NCBI RefSeq assembly: GCF_030294985.1
Contig: NZ_AP024718.1
Span: forward strand, 744,001-808,000
DNA from: Methylomarinovum tepidoasis
Lineage (GTDB): Bacteria > Pseudomonadota > Gammaproteobacteria > Methylococcales > Methylothermaceae
Length of the DNA: 64,000 nt
Reading direction: 5' to 3'
The number at the start of each line of letters is the position of its first letter. The first letter of the stretch is position 1. Below, piece after piece: positions 1-9,266 of this stretch. The position numbers and the translations under genes were made by a program. The notes under the pieces were generated by a model. It was not told the origin of the DNA, made no database searches, and saw only the letters and a list, made by a program, of their open reading frames with translations.

Positions 1-79
1 ATTCGCCACCGAAGCTCCCACTTGAACCGACCGGTTCAAGAGCAAAGGGACGTTACGGCGCAGGCGGGGGATACATTCC
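1..79 (+). ncRNA. ssrS: 6S RNA, 3' end (5' part outside the window)
   Basis: The first 79 bases resemble the 3' end of gammaproteobacterial 6S RNA: a TTGAACC...GGTTCAAG hairpin at about 23-41, then GTTACGGCGCAGGCGG and a closing ATTCC, in the same order as in the E. coli RNA. 6S RNA binds sigma70 RNA polymerase and represses transcription in stationary phase. The downstream EVE-domain and rpiA genes fit the neighbourhood often seen for ssrS. The closing-stem partner lies upstream of the window, so the fold cannot be checked here. The match is from memory of the family. Confidence 0.72.
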
Positions 80-97
80 TTTCCCATCCGCGCCTTC

Positions 98-580
98 ATG
101 AGCCGATCCACCCGCCGTTACTGGCTGCTGAAATCAGAACCGACCACCTTCGGTATCGATGACCTGGCCGCCTGCCCGGACCAGACCACCCATTGGGACG
201 GGGTTCGCAACTACCAGGCCCGCAATTTTCTTCGTGACCGGATGCAAGGGGGCGATCAGGCCTTCTTCTATCATTCCAACTGCAAGGAGCCAGGCATCGT
301 CGGCACCGTGGAAATCGTCCGTGCCGGCTACCCCGATCACACCGCCTTCGACCCGGACAGCTCCTATTACGATCCTAAAAGCACGCCGGAAAATCCGCGC
401 TGGTTCATGGTGGACGTGCGCCTGACGGAACGTTTCCCCCACACCCTCACCCTAGCGGAAATCAAACGCCACGGCGACCGCCTGGAGGGGTTGGCGCTGC
501 TCCGCCGCGGCAATCGCCTTTCGGTGATGCCGGTGGCGCCGGCGCATTGGCGGTTTCTGCTGGAACTGGCCCGCCGCTAA
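98..580 (+). CDS. EVE domain-containing protein
   Basis: 160 residues, essentially a single EVE domain. The N-terminal YWLLKSEP, the central [17 protein letters not shown] and the FFYHSN motif are typical of this PUA-like fold. EVE domains bind modified nucleotides in DNA or RNA; the ligand of this stand-alone bacterial form is not defined. It lies between the 6S RNA end and rpiA, a common order in gammaproteobacteria. No strong Shine-Dalgarno precedes the ATG, which sits only about 20 bases after the presumed 6S RNA end, so it may be co-transcribed with that RNA. Confidence 0.9.
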   Translation: MSRSTRRYWLLKSEPTTFGIDDLAACPDQTTHWDGVRNYQARNFLRDRMQGGDQAFFYHSNCKEPGIVGTVEIVRAGYPDHTAFDPDSSYYDPKSTPENPRWFMVDVRLTERFPHTLTLAEIKRHGDRLEGLALLRRGNRLSVMPVAPAHWRFLLELARR

Positions 581-654
581 CCTCCGTTGCCAAGCAGCGG
601 CCATGGCCGCTATCATCGTCGGTTCCAAATTCCGAAACACCTAAGGAGATGTCC

Positions 655-1317
655 ATGAGCTCTGCCGACGACCTCAAACGCAAAGCCGCCGAAGCCGCCC
701 TCGAATACGTGCGCGGCATCCCCATCCTCGGCATCGGCACCGGTTCCACCGTCAACCATTTCATCGATCTGCTCGCCGATTTCAGGCACGAAATCGAGGG
801 CGCCGTCTCCAGTTCCGAGGCCAGCACCGAACGTCTGAAGAAGCTGGGCATCCCGGTCCTCGACCTCAATGCCGTCGGCGACCTGGAGGTCTATGTGGAC
901 GGCGCTGACGAAATCAATCCCCATCTGCAGCTGATCAAGGGCGGTGGCGGCGCCCTGACCCGGGAGAAGATCATCGCCGCCGCCAGCCGCAAGTTCGTCT
1001 GCATCGCCGACGAGGGCAAATATGTGGACGTGCTCGGCCGCTTCCCGTTGCCCATCGAAGTGATCCCGATGGCCCGCAGCTACGTCTCCCGGCAGATGGT
1101 CAAACTCGGCGGCCAGCCGCAGTGGCGTGAAGGCTACGTTACCGACAACGGCGGCCAGATCATCGATGTCCACAATCTGGAGATCCTCAAACCCATCGAG
1201 CTGGAACAGAACATCAACAACATTCCCGGGGTGGTCACCGTCGGCATCTTCGCCCTGCGGCCGGCGGACGTGGTCCTGCTCGGCACCCCCGAAGGCGTCA
1301 AGACCCTGAGCCGTTAG
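655..1317 (+). CDS. rpiA: Ribose-5-phosphate isomerase A
   Basis: 220 residues, close to the 219 of the E. coli enzyme. It interconverts ribose-5-phosphate and ribulose-5-phosphate in the non-oxidative pentose phosphate pathway in the cytoplasm. Visible signatures are [12 protein letters not shown] (phosphate-binding loop), VDGADEIN (catalytic Asp region) and [18 protein letters not shown] lies about 6 bases before the ATG at 655; an in-frame ATG at 649 abuts the same GGAG and is too close. It is followed by a strong terminator shared with the convergent UPF0182 gene. zwf of the same pathway is at 27 kb. Confidence 0.96.
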   Translation: MSSADDLKRKAAEAALEYVRGIPILGIGTGSTVNHFIDLLADFRHEIEGAVSSSEASTERLKKLGIPVLDLNAVGDLEVYVDGADEINPHLQLIKGGGGALTREKIIAAASRKFVCIADEGKYVDVLGRFPLPIEVIPMARSYVSRQMVKLGGQPQWREGYVTDNGGQIIDVHNLEILKPIELEQNINNIPGVVTVGIFALRPADVVLLGTPEGVKTLSR

Positions 1318-1340
1318 ACCTTCTCGTGTCAGCTCCCATC

Positions 1341-1365
1341 AAAAAGCCCGCTATGCGGGCTTTTT
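1341..1365. terminator. Bidirectional rho-independent terminator between rpiA and the UPF0182 gene
   Basis: AAAAAGCCCGC and GCGGGCTTTTT form an 11-base inverted repeat around a three-base loop. The A and T runs give a U-tract in both directions, so it can end rpiA (+) and the convergent gene (-). Confidence 0.9.
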
Positions 1366-1370
1366 GCATT

Positions 1371-4040
1371 TCAGGGGACGACGGCTTCCCGCGCGGGTTC
1401 CGGCAGCGGTAGCGCCGGTGCTCCCGGATTGACGCCCTCCAGGGTCTGCCCGCGCAGTTCCAGCTCCCGCACTGTCTTGGCGAGCAACTCCTGACGCAAC
1501 CTGTCGAACGCTTCTTTGAGGGAACGCTCCATCACCACCACGTTGCCCATGGAGACGATGATCCGGGTCAGCTGCGGAATGCGGGTCTCGCCGGCGGCGA
1601 TCAGATAGACCGGCTGCACGTACAGCACCGAGTGCCCCACCGGCAGGACGATGATACGGCCGCGCTTGACCTGAGAGCCCTGTTGGTTCCACAAGGTGAA
1701 GGCGGCGGAGATTTCCGGGTCCTGGTCGATGAGGGCGTCGATCTGGGCCGGTCCGTCCACCTGCACTTCCTTCTTGAACTGGTAGACCACCAGCTCGGGC
1801 ACGTAGGGCCCTTCGGTCAGATCGCGGACCCCGGCGATCGCCAGCGCCCGCAGATTGTCGCGGCCGATCGGGGTCAGGGGACTGATCTGTACGAAGGGTT
1901 GCAGATGCGGATGGGATTTCTCCACCAGCTGGACCGTCAGGTAGTAGGGCAGCTTGGGCACGTCCTTGACTTTGGCGAAGTCCCAGGTGTCGGCCTGCTG
2001 GAAGAACAGCTCCGGCTCCCGCTGATGGTACTTGGCGTAGATCTGCATCTGGATGCGGAAGAAGTCGCGCGGGTAGCGCAGCTGGGTCTGAATCACGTGG
2101 GGCATGGCGCCGATGGGCTTGAACACCCCCGGAAAGGCGCGGGCATAGGCGCGGATGATGGGATCTTCCGGATCGGCGACGTAGAAATCCACGTGGCCGT
2201 CGTAGGCATCGATGACGATCTTGACCGAATTGCGGATGTAGTTGATCTCCCGTTCCAGACCCTCCAGGGTGGTAGGCTTGGAGATCGGATACCAGTCGGA
2301 AATGGTGTAGGCGTCGATGAGCCAGTAGAGACGGTCATCGGTGACGATCACGTAAGGATCGCTGTCGATCATCAGGTAGGGCGTCAGCTCGCGAATCCGC
2401 TCGATGATATTCCGACGGATGCGCAGGCGACTTTCTTCGTCGATGTTGATGGAGAAGAAGATCTTGGGATCCTGGAAATAGACCGCGGCGATCAGCTTGC
2501 GGAACAGAGATTTGATTTCGACCCCGCCACCGCCGTGGTATTTCTGCGGCGTCGCCTTGGTTCCCGGCAGCTCGGCGATTTCCAGCTCGTTGGGAACGAT
2601 GGCGTAGGTCAGATTCTCCTGACCGTAGTAGATGTCGGGGGTGTCGATCTTGAAGCCGACCGGCGAATACAGGGTCAGGTCACGGATGAACCATTCCATC
2701 GGCCGGTCGCCTTCCTGGGCCGCCGGGGTCATCACTACCCCGTAGCCATGGGTGTAGCGCAAGTGCACGTTCTCCCAGTTTTCCACCACCGAGGCCGGCA
2801 GCTTGCTCAGGTTCAGCTCCCGGGCCGCCAGGTTGACCTGCTGCACCCGGCCGTGGATGGTGTAGCGGGCCACGTCCACCGGCGAGAAGCGGTAATAGGG
2901 CCGCAGCCCCTGGAGCTGCTGATAGACGTCGTAGAGGAAATTCTCGTCCCAGACCGGGATGTTGTTGATGTAGCTGGCGACGTCTTCGCCGATGTCGGTT
3001 TCCGGCCGCCGGCTGACCTCGAAGTCCACTGCCGTCGCCTTGTCCAGGCGATAGGCCGCCAAGGTCGCTTCGATGTTGTTCTTCATGAAGCGGCCTTCGG
3101 TGGTCACCGGATTGGCCTTGACGATGTACTGGTTCAGCATTGCCGGGATCAGATCGACGTGACGCAAGCCGACAGCGGCGAGAAACACCACCGCACCGGT
3201 GATGCCAGCGATCAGATAGACGCTCCGGCGTAGGTTGACATAGAAGATGAAGGCCACCGCCGCGATCAGAAAAGCGAGCAGCGCCAGCCAGATCAACGGC
3301 AGATGGTAGTAAACCTCGACGAAACCGGGGCCGTAGAAGGTCGGCTCGTGATCATCCACGTAGAGAAGGGCGAAACGCTGGAGCATCAGCCCCCAGGCCA
3401 GCACCAACGCCGACAGAAAGGCGAGGATCGACAGATGGACCCGGACGCCGTCGGGGAATTCCTGCCGCTTGACCGGAATCACCCGGTTCTCCAGCCAGTA
3501 AAGGAATCCCACCCCCACGAACAGAATCAGGAAGGTGGCCAGCAGTCCCCGCTGCAGCATCAGAAAGATCGGCAGCCGGAACAGATAGAAGGAGACGTCG
3601 TTACCGTAAAGCGGATCGTCCACCCCGGCCCCGGGGCCGAAGAAGAACAGCAGTCCGGCTTCCCACTGCTGGTAGAAGGGGATCGCCAGAATGATCCCCA
3701 TCACCAGCGACAAGGGCGTATAGACCTCCATCGCTCCGGTCTGGAACTTGTGGATCCAGCCGTTGGAAACCCGGCCGCGGGCGTTGCGCCCCAGATAACG
3801 GGAGGCGATCCAGAAATTGGTGAAAAAAAGGATGAAGAAAAACAGCGTCACTCCGCCCGCGAGGATGTAACGGTACAGCAGGCGCAGCCAGAAATAGCCG
3901 CCGAAGTTGAGGGACAGATACCACCACAGATCGATGAGAAAGTGGCTGAACAGAATCCCCAGCACCAACAGCAGCAGCGCCAGGAACAAAAGACCGCCGC
4001 CGGCGACGATCAACCCTCTCTTCCAGTTACCCATTCCCAT
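1371..4040 (-). CDS. UPF0182 family large membrane protein
   Basis: 889 residues. The N-terminal third (roughly residues 8-310) holds about seven hydrophobic segments, starting with GLIVAGGGLLFLALLLLVLG. A large soluble region follows, with the family-type stretches YTHGYGVVMTPA, PDIYYGQENLTYAIV and LYWLIDAYTISDWYP. This matches UPF0182 (COG1615), known mainly from actinobacteria and cyanobacteria and less often from proteobacteria. The function is unknown. The length is typical, so the gene looks intact. The start is MGMGNW; an ATG two codons later is equally possible. It stands alone, convergent with rpiA. Confidence 0.85.
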   Translation of the reverse strand: MGMGNWKRGLIVAGGGLLFLALLLLVLGILFSHFLIDLWWYLSLNFGGYFWLRLLYRYILAGGVTLFFFILFFTNFWIASRYLGRNARGRVSNGWIHKFQTGAMEVYTPLSLVMGIILAIPFYQQWEAGLLFFFGPGAGVDDPLYGNDVSFYLFRLPIFLMLQRGLLATFLILFVGVGFLYWLENRVIPVKRQEFPDGVRVHLSILAFLSALVLAWGLMLQRFALLYVDDHEPTFYGPGFVEVYYHLPLIWLALLAFLIAAVAFIFYVNLRRSVYLIAGITGAVVFLAAVGLRHVDLIPAMLNQYIVKANPVTTEGRFMKNNIEATLAAYRLDKATAVDFEVSRRPETDIGEDVASYINNIPVWDENFLYDVYQQLQGLRPYYRFSPVDVARYTIHGRVQQVNLAARELNLSKLPASVVENWENVHLRYTHGYGVVMTPAAQEGDRPMEWFIRDLTLYSPVGFKIDTPDIYYGQENLTYAIVPNELEIAELPGTKATPQKYHGGGGVEIKSLFRKLIAAVYFQDPKIFFSINIDEESRLRIRRNIIERIRELTPYLMIDSDPYVIVTDDRLYWLIDAYTISDWYPISKPTTLEGLEREINYIRNSVKIVIDAYDGHVDFYVADPEDPIIRAYARAFPGVFKPIGAMPHVIQTQLRYPRDFFRIQMQIYAKYHQREPELFFQQADTWDFAKVKDVPKLPYYLTVQLVEKSHPHLQPFVQISPLTPIGRDNLRALAIAGVRDLTEGPYVPELVVYQFKKEVQVDGPAQIDALIDQDPEISAAFTLWNQQGSQVKRGRIIVLPVGHSVLYVQPVYLIAAGETRIPQLTRIIVSMGNVVVMERSLKEAFDRLRQELLAKTVRELELRGQTLEGVNPGAPALPLPEPAREAVVP

Positions 4041-4143
4041 AGATAGCCGCCCCTGTTGTCCTACGGCAAACGTTCAAAAAGGAATTAAGGGTAATACGTC
4101 AAGACAACGGAAACAAGGAGAAAGGCAGCGGGAGAGGGAAGGA

Positions 4144-4170
4144 GCGGGGCGGGGGGAGAACCCGCCCCGG
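4144..4170. repeat. GC-rich inverted repeat between the FKBP and UPF0182 genes
   Basis: GCGGGGCGGG and CCCGCCCCGG can pair around a short loop. It lies after the stop of the minus-strand FKBP gene and before the UPF0182 start. There is no clear U-tract, so it could be a weak or Rho-assisted terminator, or simply a 3' stabilising hairpin. The rest of the 161-base spacer shows only a purine-rich stretch. Confidence 0.4.
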
Positions 4171-4201
4171 ACAATGACAATCCGATCGGTAGGTCAGCCG
4201 A

Positions 4202-4663
4202 TCAGTGGACGTGACCGTGACTCTTTTCTTCCTCGGTGGCGTCGCGCACGTCGGTGATGTCCACGGAGAAGTGCAGGGTTTCCCCCGCCAGGGGATGATT
4301 GCCGTCGACGATGACTTCGTCGCCCTCGACCTTCACCACGGTGAGGATCTGCATGCCGGCCGGCGTCTGGGCCTGGAACTGCATGCCCGGCTTGATTTCG
4401 TCCACACCCTCGAAGGCGCTGCGCGGCACCGCCTGAACCAGGGCGTCGTTCCGCTCCCCATACGCTTCTTCCGGAGCGATGCTGACATCCACGTGTTCGC
4501 CGACGTCCTTGCCTTCGAGCGCTTTCTCCAGGCCGGGAATGATGTTGCCGACACCGTGGAGATAGGTCAGCGGCTCGCGGCCTTCGGAGCTGTCGATCAC
4601 CTCACCGGCATCGTTTTTCAGCGTATAGTGGATGGAAACGACTTTGTTTTCAGAAACTTGCAT
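4202..4663 (-). CDS. slyD: FKBP-type peptidyl-prolyl cis-trans isomerase (SlyD-like)
   Basis: 153 residues. The N-terminal FKBP half-domain (VSIHYTLKNDAGEVIDSS, then GVGNIIPGLEKALEGKDVGE) is split by an insert-in-flap domain (about residues 65-125: PEEAYGERNDALVQAVPRSAF, VDGNHPLAGETLHF), the layout of SlyD. It catalyses proline isomerisation and acts as a chaperone in the cytoplasm. The metal-binding tail of E. coli SlyD is reduced here to HGHVH. It is divergent from rpsT. Confidence 0.88.
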   Translation of the reverse strand: MQVSENKVVSIHYTLKNDAGEVIDSSEGREPLTYLHGVGNIIPGLEKALEGKDVGEHVDVSIAPEEAYGERNDALVQAVPRSAFEGVDEIKPGMQFQAQTPAGMQILTVVKVEGDEVIVDGNHPLAGETLHFSVDITDVRDATEEEKSHGHVH

Positions 4664-4751
4664 GAAACGAACCTTATATGCACAATGGAAAGTAACCTCC
4701 CATCATACGCCGATGGGGAAAAAAACCAAGTCTTTTGTCATTTTCCTCCGT

Positions 4752-4780
4752 TTGACATCGCCCTTACGGCCCACGATAAT
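4752..4780 (+). promoter_or_regulatory. Sigma70 promoter of rpsT
   Basis: A perfect TTGACA at 4752-4757 and GATAAT at 4775-4780, 17 bases apart, about 40 bases before the rpsT start. It is one of the best matches to consensus in the window, as expected for a ribosomal protein gene. Confidence 0.8.
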
Positions 4781-4820
4781 ATGAAGTTTCCTGAATCAAC
4801 GGCAATCATAGGGGAGCGAC

Positions 4821-5099
4821 TTGGCTAACATCGCATCTGCAAAAAAGCGCGCGCGCCAGAACCTGAAGCGCTACGCGCTCAACAAATCCCATCGCAGCCG
4901 CATGCGCACCTTCATCAAGAAGGTCATCAAGGCGGTCGAGGCCGGTGATCTGACTGCGGCCCAGGAAGCCTACCGCAAGGCGGTGCCGGTCATCGATTCG
5001 ATGGTCAACAAGGGCATCATCCACAAGAACAACGCCGCTCGCAAGAAAAGCCGCCTCAACGCCCGCCTGAAGGCGCTGGCGCAGCAGGCTTCCGCCTAA
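4821..5099 (+). CDS. rpsT: 30S ribosomal protein S20 (UUG start)
   Basis: 92 residues, very basic, beginning [13 protein letters not shown] after the initiator, the hallmark of S20, which binds 16S rRNA early in 30S assembly. The start codon is TTG, preceded by AGGGGAGC. E. coli rpsT also starts with UUG, and that weak start is part of its translational autoregulation, so the same control is likely here. It is a single-gene unit with its own promoter and terminator. Confidence 0.96.
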   Translation: MANIASAKKRARQNLKRYALNKSHRSRMRTFIKKVIKAVEAGDLTAAQEAYRKAVPVIDSMVNKGIIHKNNAARKKSRLNARLKALAQQASA

Positions 5100-5121
5100 G
5101 ACCGAAACGGCAAAGATTTCA

Positions 5122-5152
5122 ACCACCGCAGCGCCTGGCGCTGCGGTGGTTT
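5122..5152. terminator. Terminator between rpsT and proB
   Basis: ACCACCGCAGCGC and GCGCTGCGGTGGT form a 13-base perfect stem around a three-base loop. Only a short T-rich stretch follows on the plus side. It sits between convergent genes and may serve both. Confidence 0.7.
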
Positions 5153-5160
5153 CGTATTGT

Positions 5161-7357
<2,197 letters not shown>

Positions 7358-7615
7358 TCAGGCAGGCATGACGCTGACGAATTTGCGCTTCTTCGGCCCC
7401 TTGACCTGAAAGACCACTTTACCGTCCGTCAGCGCGAACAGGGTGTAATCCTTGCCCAAGCCGACGTTCTCACCCGGGTGGAAATGGGTACCGCGCTGGC
7501 GCACGATGATGTTGCCCGCTTTGACCTGCTGGCCGCCGAAACGTTTCACGCCGAGGCGCTTGGAAATCGAATCGCGGCCGTTGCGGCTGCTGCCGCCCGC
7601 TTTCTTGTGAGCCAT
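7358..7615 (-). CDS. rpmA: 50S ribosomal protein L27
   Basis: 85 residues beginning [16 protein letters not shown], the conserved N-terminus that reaches the peptidyl-transferase centre. [15 protein letters not shown] and [18 protein letters not shown] are also family-typical. It follows rplU by 18 bases in the standard rplU-rpmA-obg order. Confidence 0.98.
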   Translation of the reverse strand: MAHKKAGGSSRNGRDSISKRLGVKRFGGQQVKAGNIIVRQRGTHFHPGENVGLGKDYTLFALTDGKVVFQVKGPKKRKFVSVMPA

Positions 7616-7633
7616 GGTTGCCTCCGCTGAAAA

Positions 7634-7942
7634 TCAAGAAATGTCGGTGATCTCGACTTCGGTATAATACTGCCGATGACCCTGGCGCTTCATGTGATGC
7701 TTGCGCCGCTTGAACTTGAGGATGTTGATCTTCTTGTGGCGACCGTGGGCGATCACCCGGGCGACCACTTTGCGGCCTTCTACGTAAGGTTTACCGGCCT
7801 CGATTTTGTCGTCCGAACGCAGCAGCAGAACCTTGTCGAATTCCACCGTGTCGCCTTCGGCTGCGTTGAGCTTTTCGACCTTGAGCTTGTCGCCGGTGCC
7901 GACTTTGTACTGTTTGCCGCCTGTTTTGATTACCGCGTACAT
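7634..7942 (-). CDS. rplU: 50S ribosomal protein L21
   Basis: 102 residues from the ATG at 7942 ([14 protein letters not shown]), matching the roughly 103 usual for L21. An upstream in-frame ATG would add 13 residues not seen in the family and is rejected. [15 protein letters not shown] near the C-terminus is the conserved rRNA-binding segment. It is first in the operon, with a promoter just upstream. Confidence 0.97.
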   Translation of the reverse strand: MYAVIKTGGKQYKVGTGDKLKVEKLNAAEGDTVEFDKVLLLRSDDKIEAGKPYVEGRKVVARVIAHGRHKKINILKFKRRKHHMKRQGHRQYYTEVEITDIS

Positions 7943-7993
7943 GGCTATCTGCTCCCTTGGCAAGCCGTTGCAATCTTCCAACGTAAACTAGGA

Positions 7994-8022
7994 ATTTTAT
8001 AGCCGTGATTAAATTTGGTCAA
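7994..8022 (-). promoter_or_regulatory. Promoter of the rplU operon
   Basis: On the minus strand TTGACC (8022-8017) and TAAAAT (7999-7994) are 17 bases apart, about 50 bases before the L21 start. Confidence 0.7.
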
Positions 8023-8044
8023 GGGTAAAGTCCTGTTGTATTAT
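8015..8044 (+). promoter_or_regulatory. Candidate ispB promoter overlapping the rplU promoter
   Basis: TTGGTC at 8015-8020 and TATTAT at 8039-8044 are 18 bases apart and point towards ispB. The -35 box overlaps the rplU -35 box on the opposite strand, so the two divergent promoters may compete for polymerase. A TCCTG...CAGGA inverted repeat surrounds the -10. Confidence 0.5.
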
Positions 8045-8087
8045 TCCAGGACTCATCCGACCATCGCAGCACGGTTTTTCTTCCGCA

Positions 8088-9098
8088 ATGACGGCCACGG
8101 TTTCCGAGAACACGTCCGCTTCCCCGCAGCAAACCTTCGAACAGGTCCGTGCCCTGGTCGCCGACCAGGTCGAGGCCGTCGACCGGCTGATTCTGGCGGA
8201 GCTCAGTTCGGACGTGGTGCTCATCAATCAGATCGGCCGTTACATCGTCAGCAGCGGCGGCAAGCGTCTGCGTCCGCTGCTGCATCTACTCGCGGCCAAC
8301 GCGCTTGGCTACGAGGGGGATGACCACATCACCCTGGCGGCGGTCATCGAGTTCATCCATACCGCCACCCTGCTGCACGACGACGTGGTGGACGAATCCG
8401 AGCTGCGCCGCGGCCGCGACACCGCCAACGCGGTGTGGGGCAACGCCGCCAGCGTGCTGGTAGGCGACTATCTCTATTCCAGCGCTTTCGAAATGATGGT
8501 GCGGCTGCAGCGGATGCGGGTGATGGCGGTGATGTCGAAGACCACCACCGCCATCGCCGAGGGTGAGGTGCTGCAGCTGCTCAACGTCAACAATCCGGCC
8601 ACCAGCGAGCAACGCTATCTGGAGGTGATCTGGCGCAAGACCGCCATTCTGTTCAGCGCCGCGGCCCAGCTGGCCGCGGTCATCGCCGGCAGCGACCCGG
8701 CCACCGAGGAGGCCCTGCGCCGCTACGGTATGCACCTGGGCGCGGCGTTCCAGCTCATCGACGACGCCCTCGATTACCGCGCCGATCCGGAGAGCCTGGG
8801 CAAGAACCTGGGTGACGATCTCGCCGAGGGCAAGCCGACCCTGCCATTGATCTACGCCATGCAGCAGGCTGGGGCGGACGATGCCGGCCTCATCCGTCGC
8901 AGCATCGAGGAGGGGAACCGCGATGCCTTCGCCGAAATCTACAAAATCGTTGAATCCACCGGCGCGATCGCGTACACTGAAAAACGTGCCAGAGACGAAG
9001 CGCGCAACGCGATCGAAGCGCTGGCACCCATCGCAGCTTCTCCCTTCAAGGAGGCGATGGTCGCCTTGGCCGAGTTTTCGGTGCAACGGTCTTACTGA
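8088..9098 (+). CDS. ispB: Octaprenyl (polyprenyl) diphosphate synthase
   Basis: 336 residues. Trans-polyprenyl synthase making the quinone side chain from farnesyl diphosphate and isopentenyl diphosphate. Both aspartate-rich motifs are visible: LLHDDVVDESELRRG (first) and LIDDALDYRAD (second), plus GGKRLRP near the N-terminus. It is divergent from rplU, the usual position. Chain length cannot be read from sequence alone. ubiG at 49.7 kb belongs to the same ubiquinone pathway. Confidence 0.93.
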   Translation: MTATVSENTSASPQQTFEQVRALVADQVEAVDRLILAELSSDVVLINQIGRYIVSSGGKRLRPLLHLLAANALGYEGDDHITLAAVIEFIHTATLLHDDVVDESELRRGRDTANAVWGNAASVLVGDYLYSSAFEMMVRLQRMRVMAVMSKTTTAIAEGEVLQLLNVNNPATSEQRYLEVIWRKTAILFSAAAQLAAVIAGSDPATEEALRRYGMHLGAAFQLIDDALDYRADPESLGKNLGDDLAEGKPTLPLIYAMQQAGADDAGLIRRSIEEGNRDAFAEIYKIVESTGAIAYTEKRARDEARNAIEALAPIAASPFKEAMVALAEFSVQRSY

Positions 9099-9111
9099 AT
9101 CCGACCAGATT

Positions 9112-9188
9112 CGGGGTGTAGCTCAGCTTGGTAGAGCGCCGTCTTCGGGAGGCGGAAGTCGCTGGTTCAAATCCAGTCACCCCGACCA
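9112..9188 (+). tRNA. tRNA-Pro (CGG)
   Basis: 77 bases forming a full cloverleaf: the acceptor CGGGGTG pairs with CACCCCG, the D arm is GCTCAGCTTGGTAGAGC, the anticodon loop TTCGGGA has CGG at 9146-9148, and the T arm is GCTGGTTCAAATCCAGT. CCA is encoded. It lies 13 bases after ispB and may be processed from that transcript. Confidence 0.97.
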
Positions 9189-9198
9189 TCTCCTTCGC

Positions 9199-9228
9199 TT
9201 CAATCGCGGTTTCCCCGTTTGTTATAAT
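9199..9228 (+). promoter_or_regulatory. Candidate promoter of the TonB receptor locus
   Basis: A consensus TATAAT lies at 9223-9228 with a weak TTCAAT at 9199-9204. Between it and the receptor start is an interrupted inverted repeat, TTGGT...ACCAA (9237-9252), a possible regulator site. Confidence 0.5.
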
Positions 9229-9266
9229 CGCGGCTTTTGGTTTGATCACCAACCGGAGTCGCGCCC

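Noticed and set aside
1632-3233. 533-codon open frame antisense to the UPF0182 gene
   Set aside because: It runs opposite a well-supported coding sequence, has a biased composition typical of antisense frames in GC-rich DNA and shows no domain.
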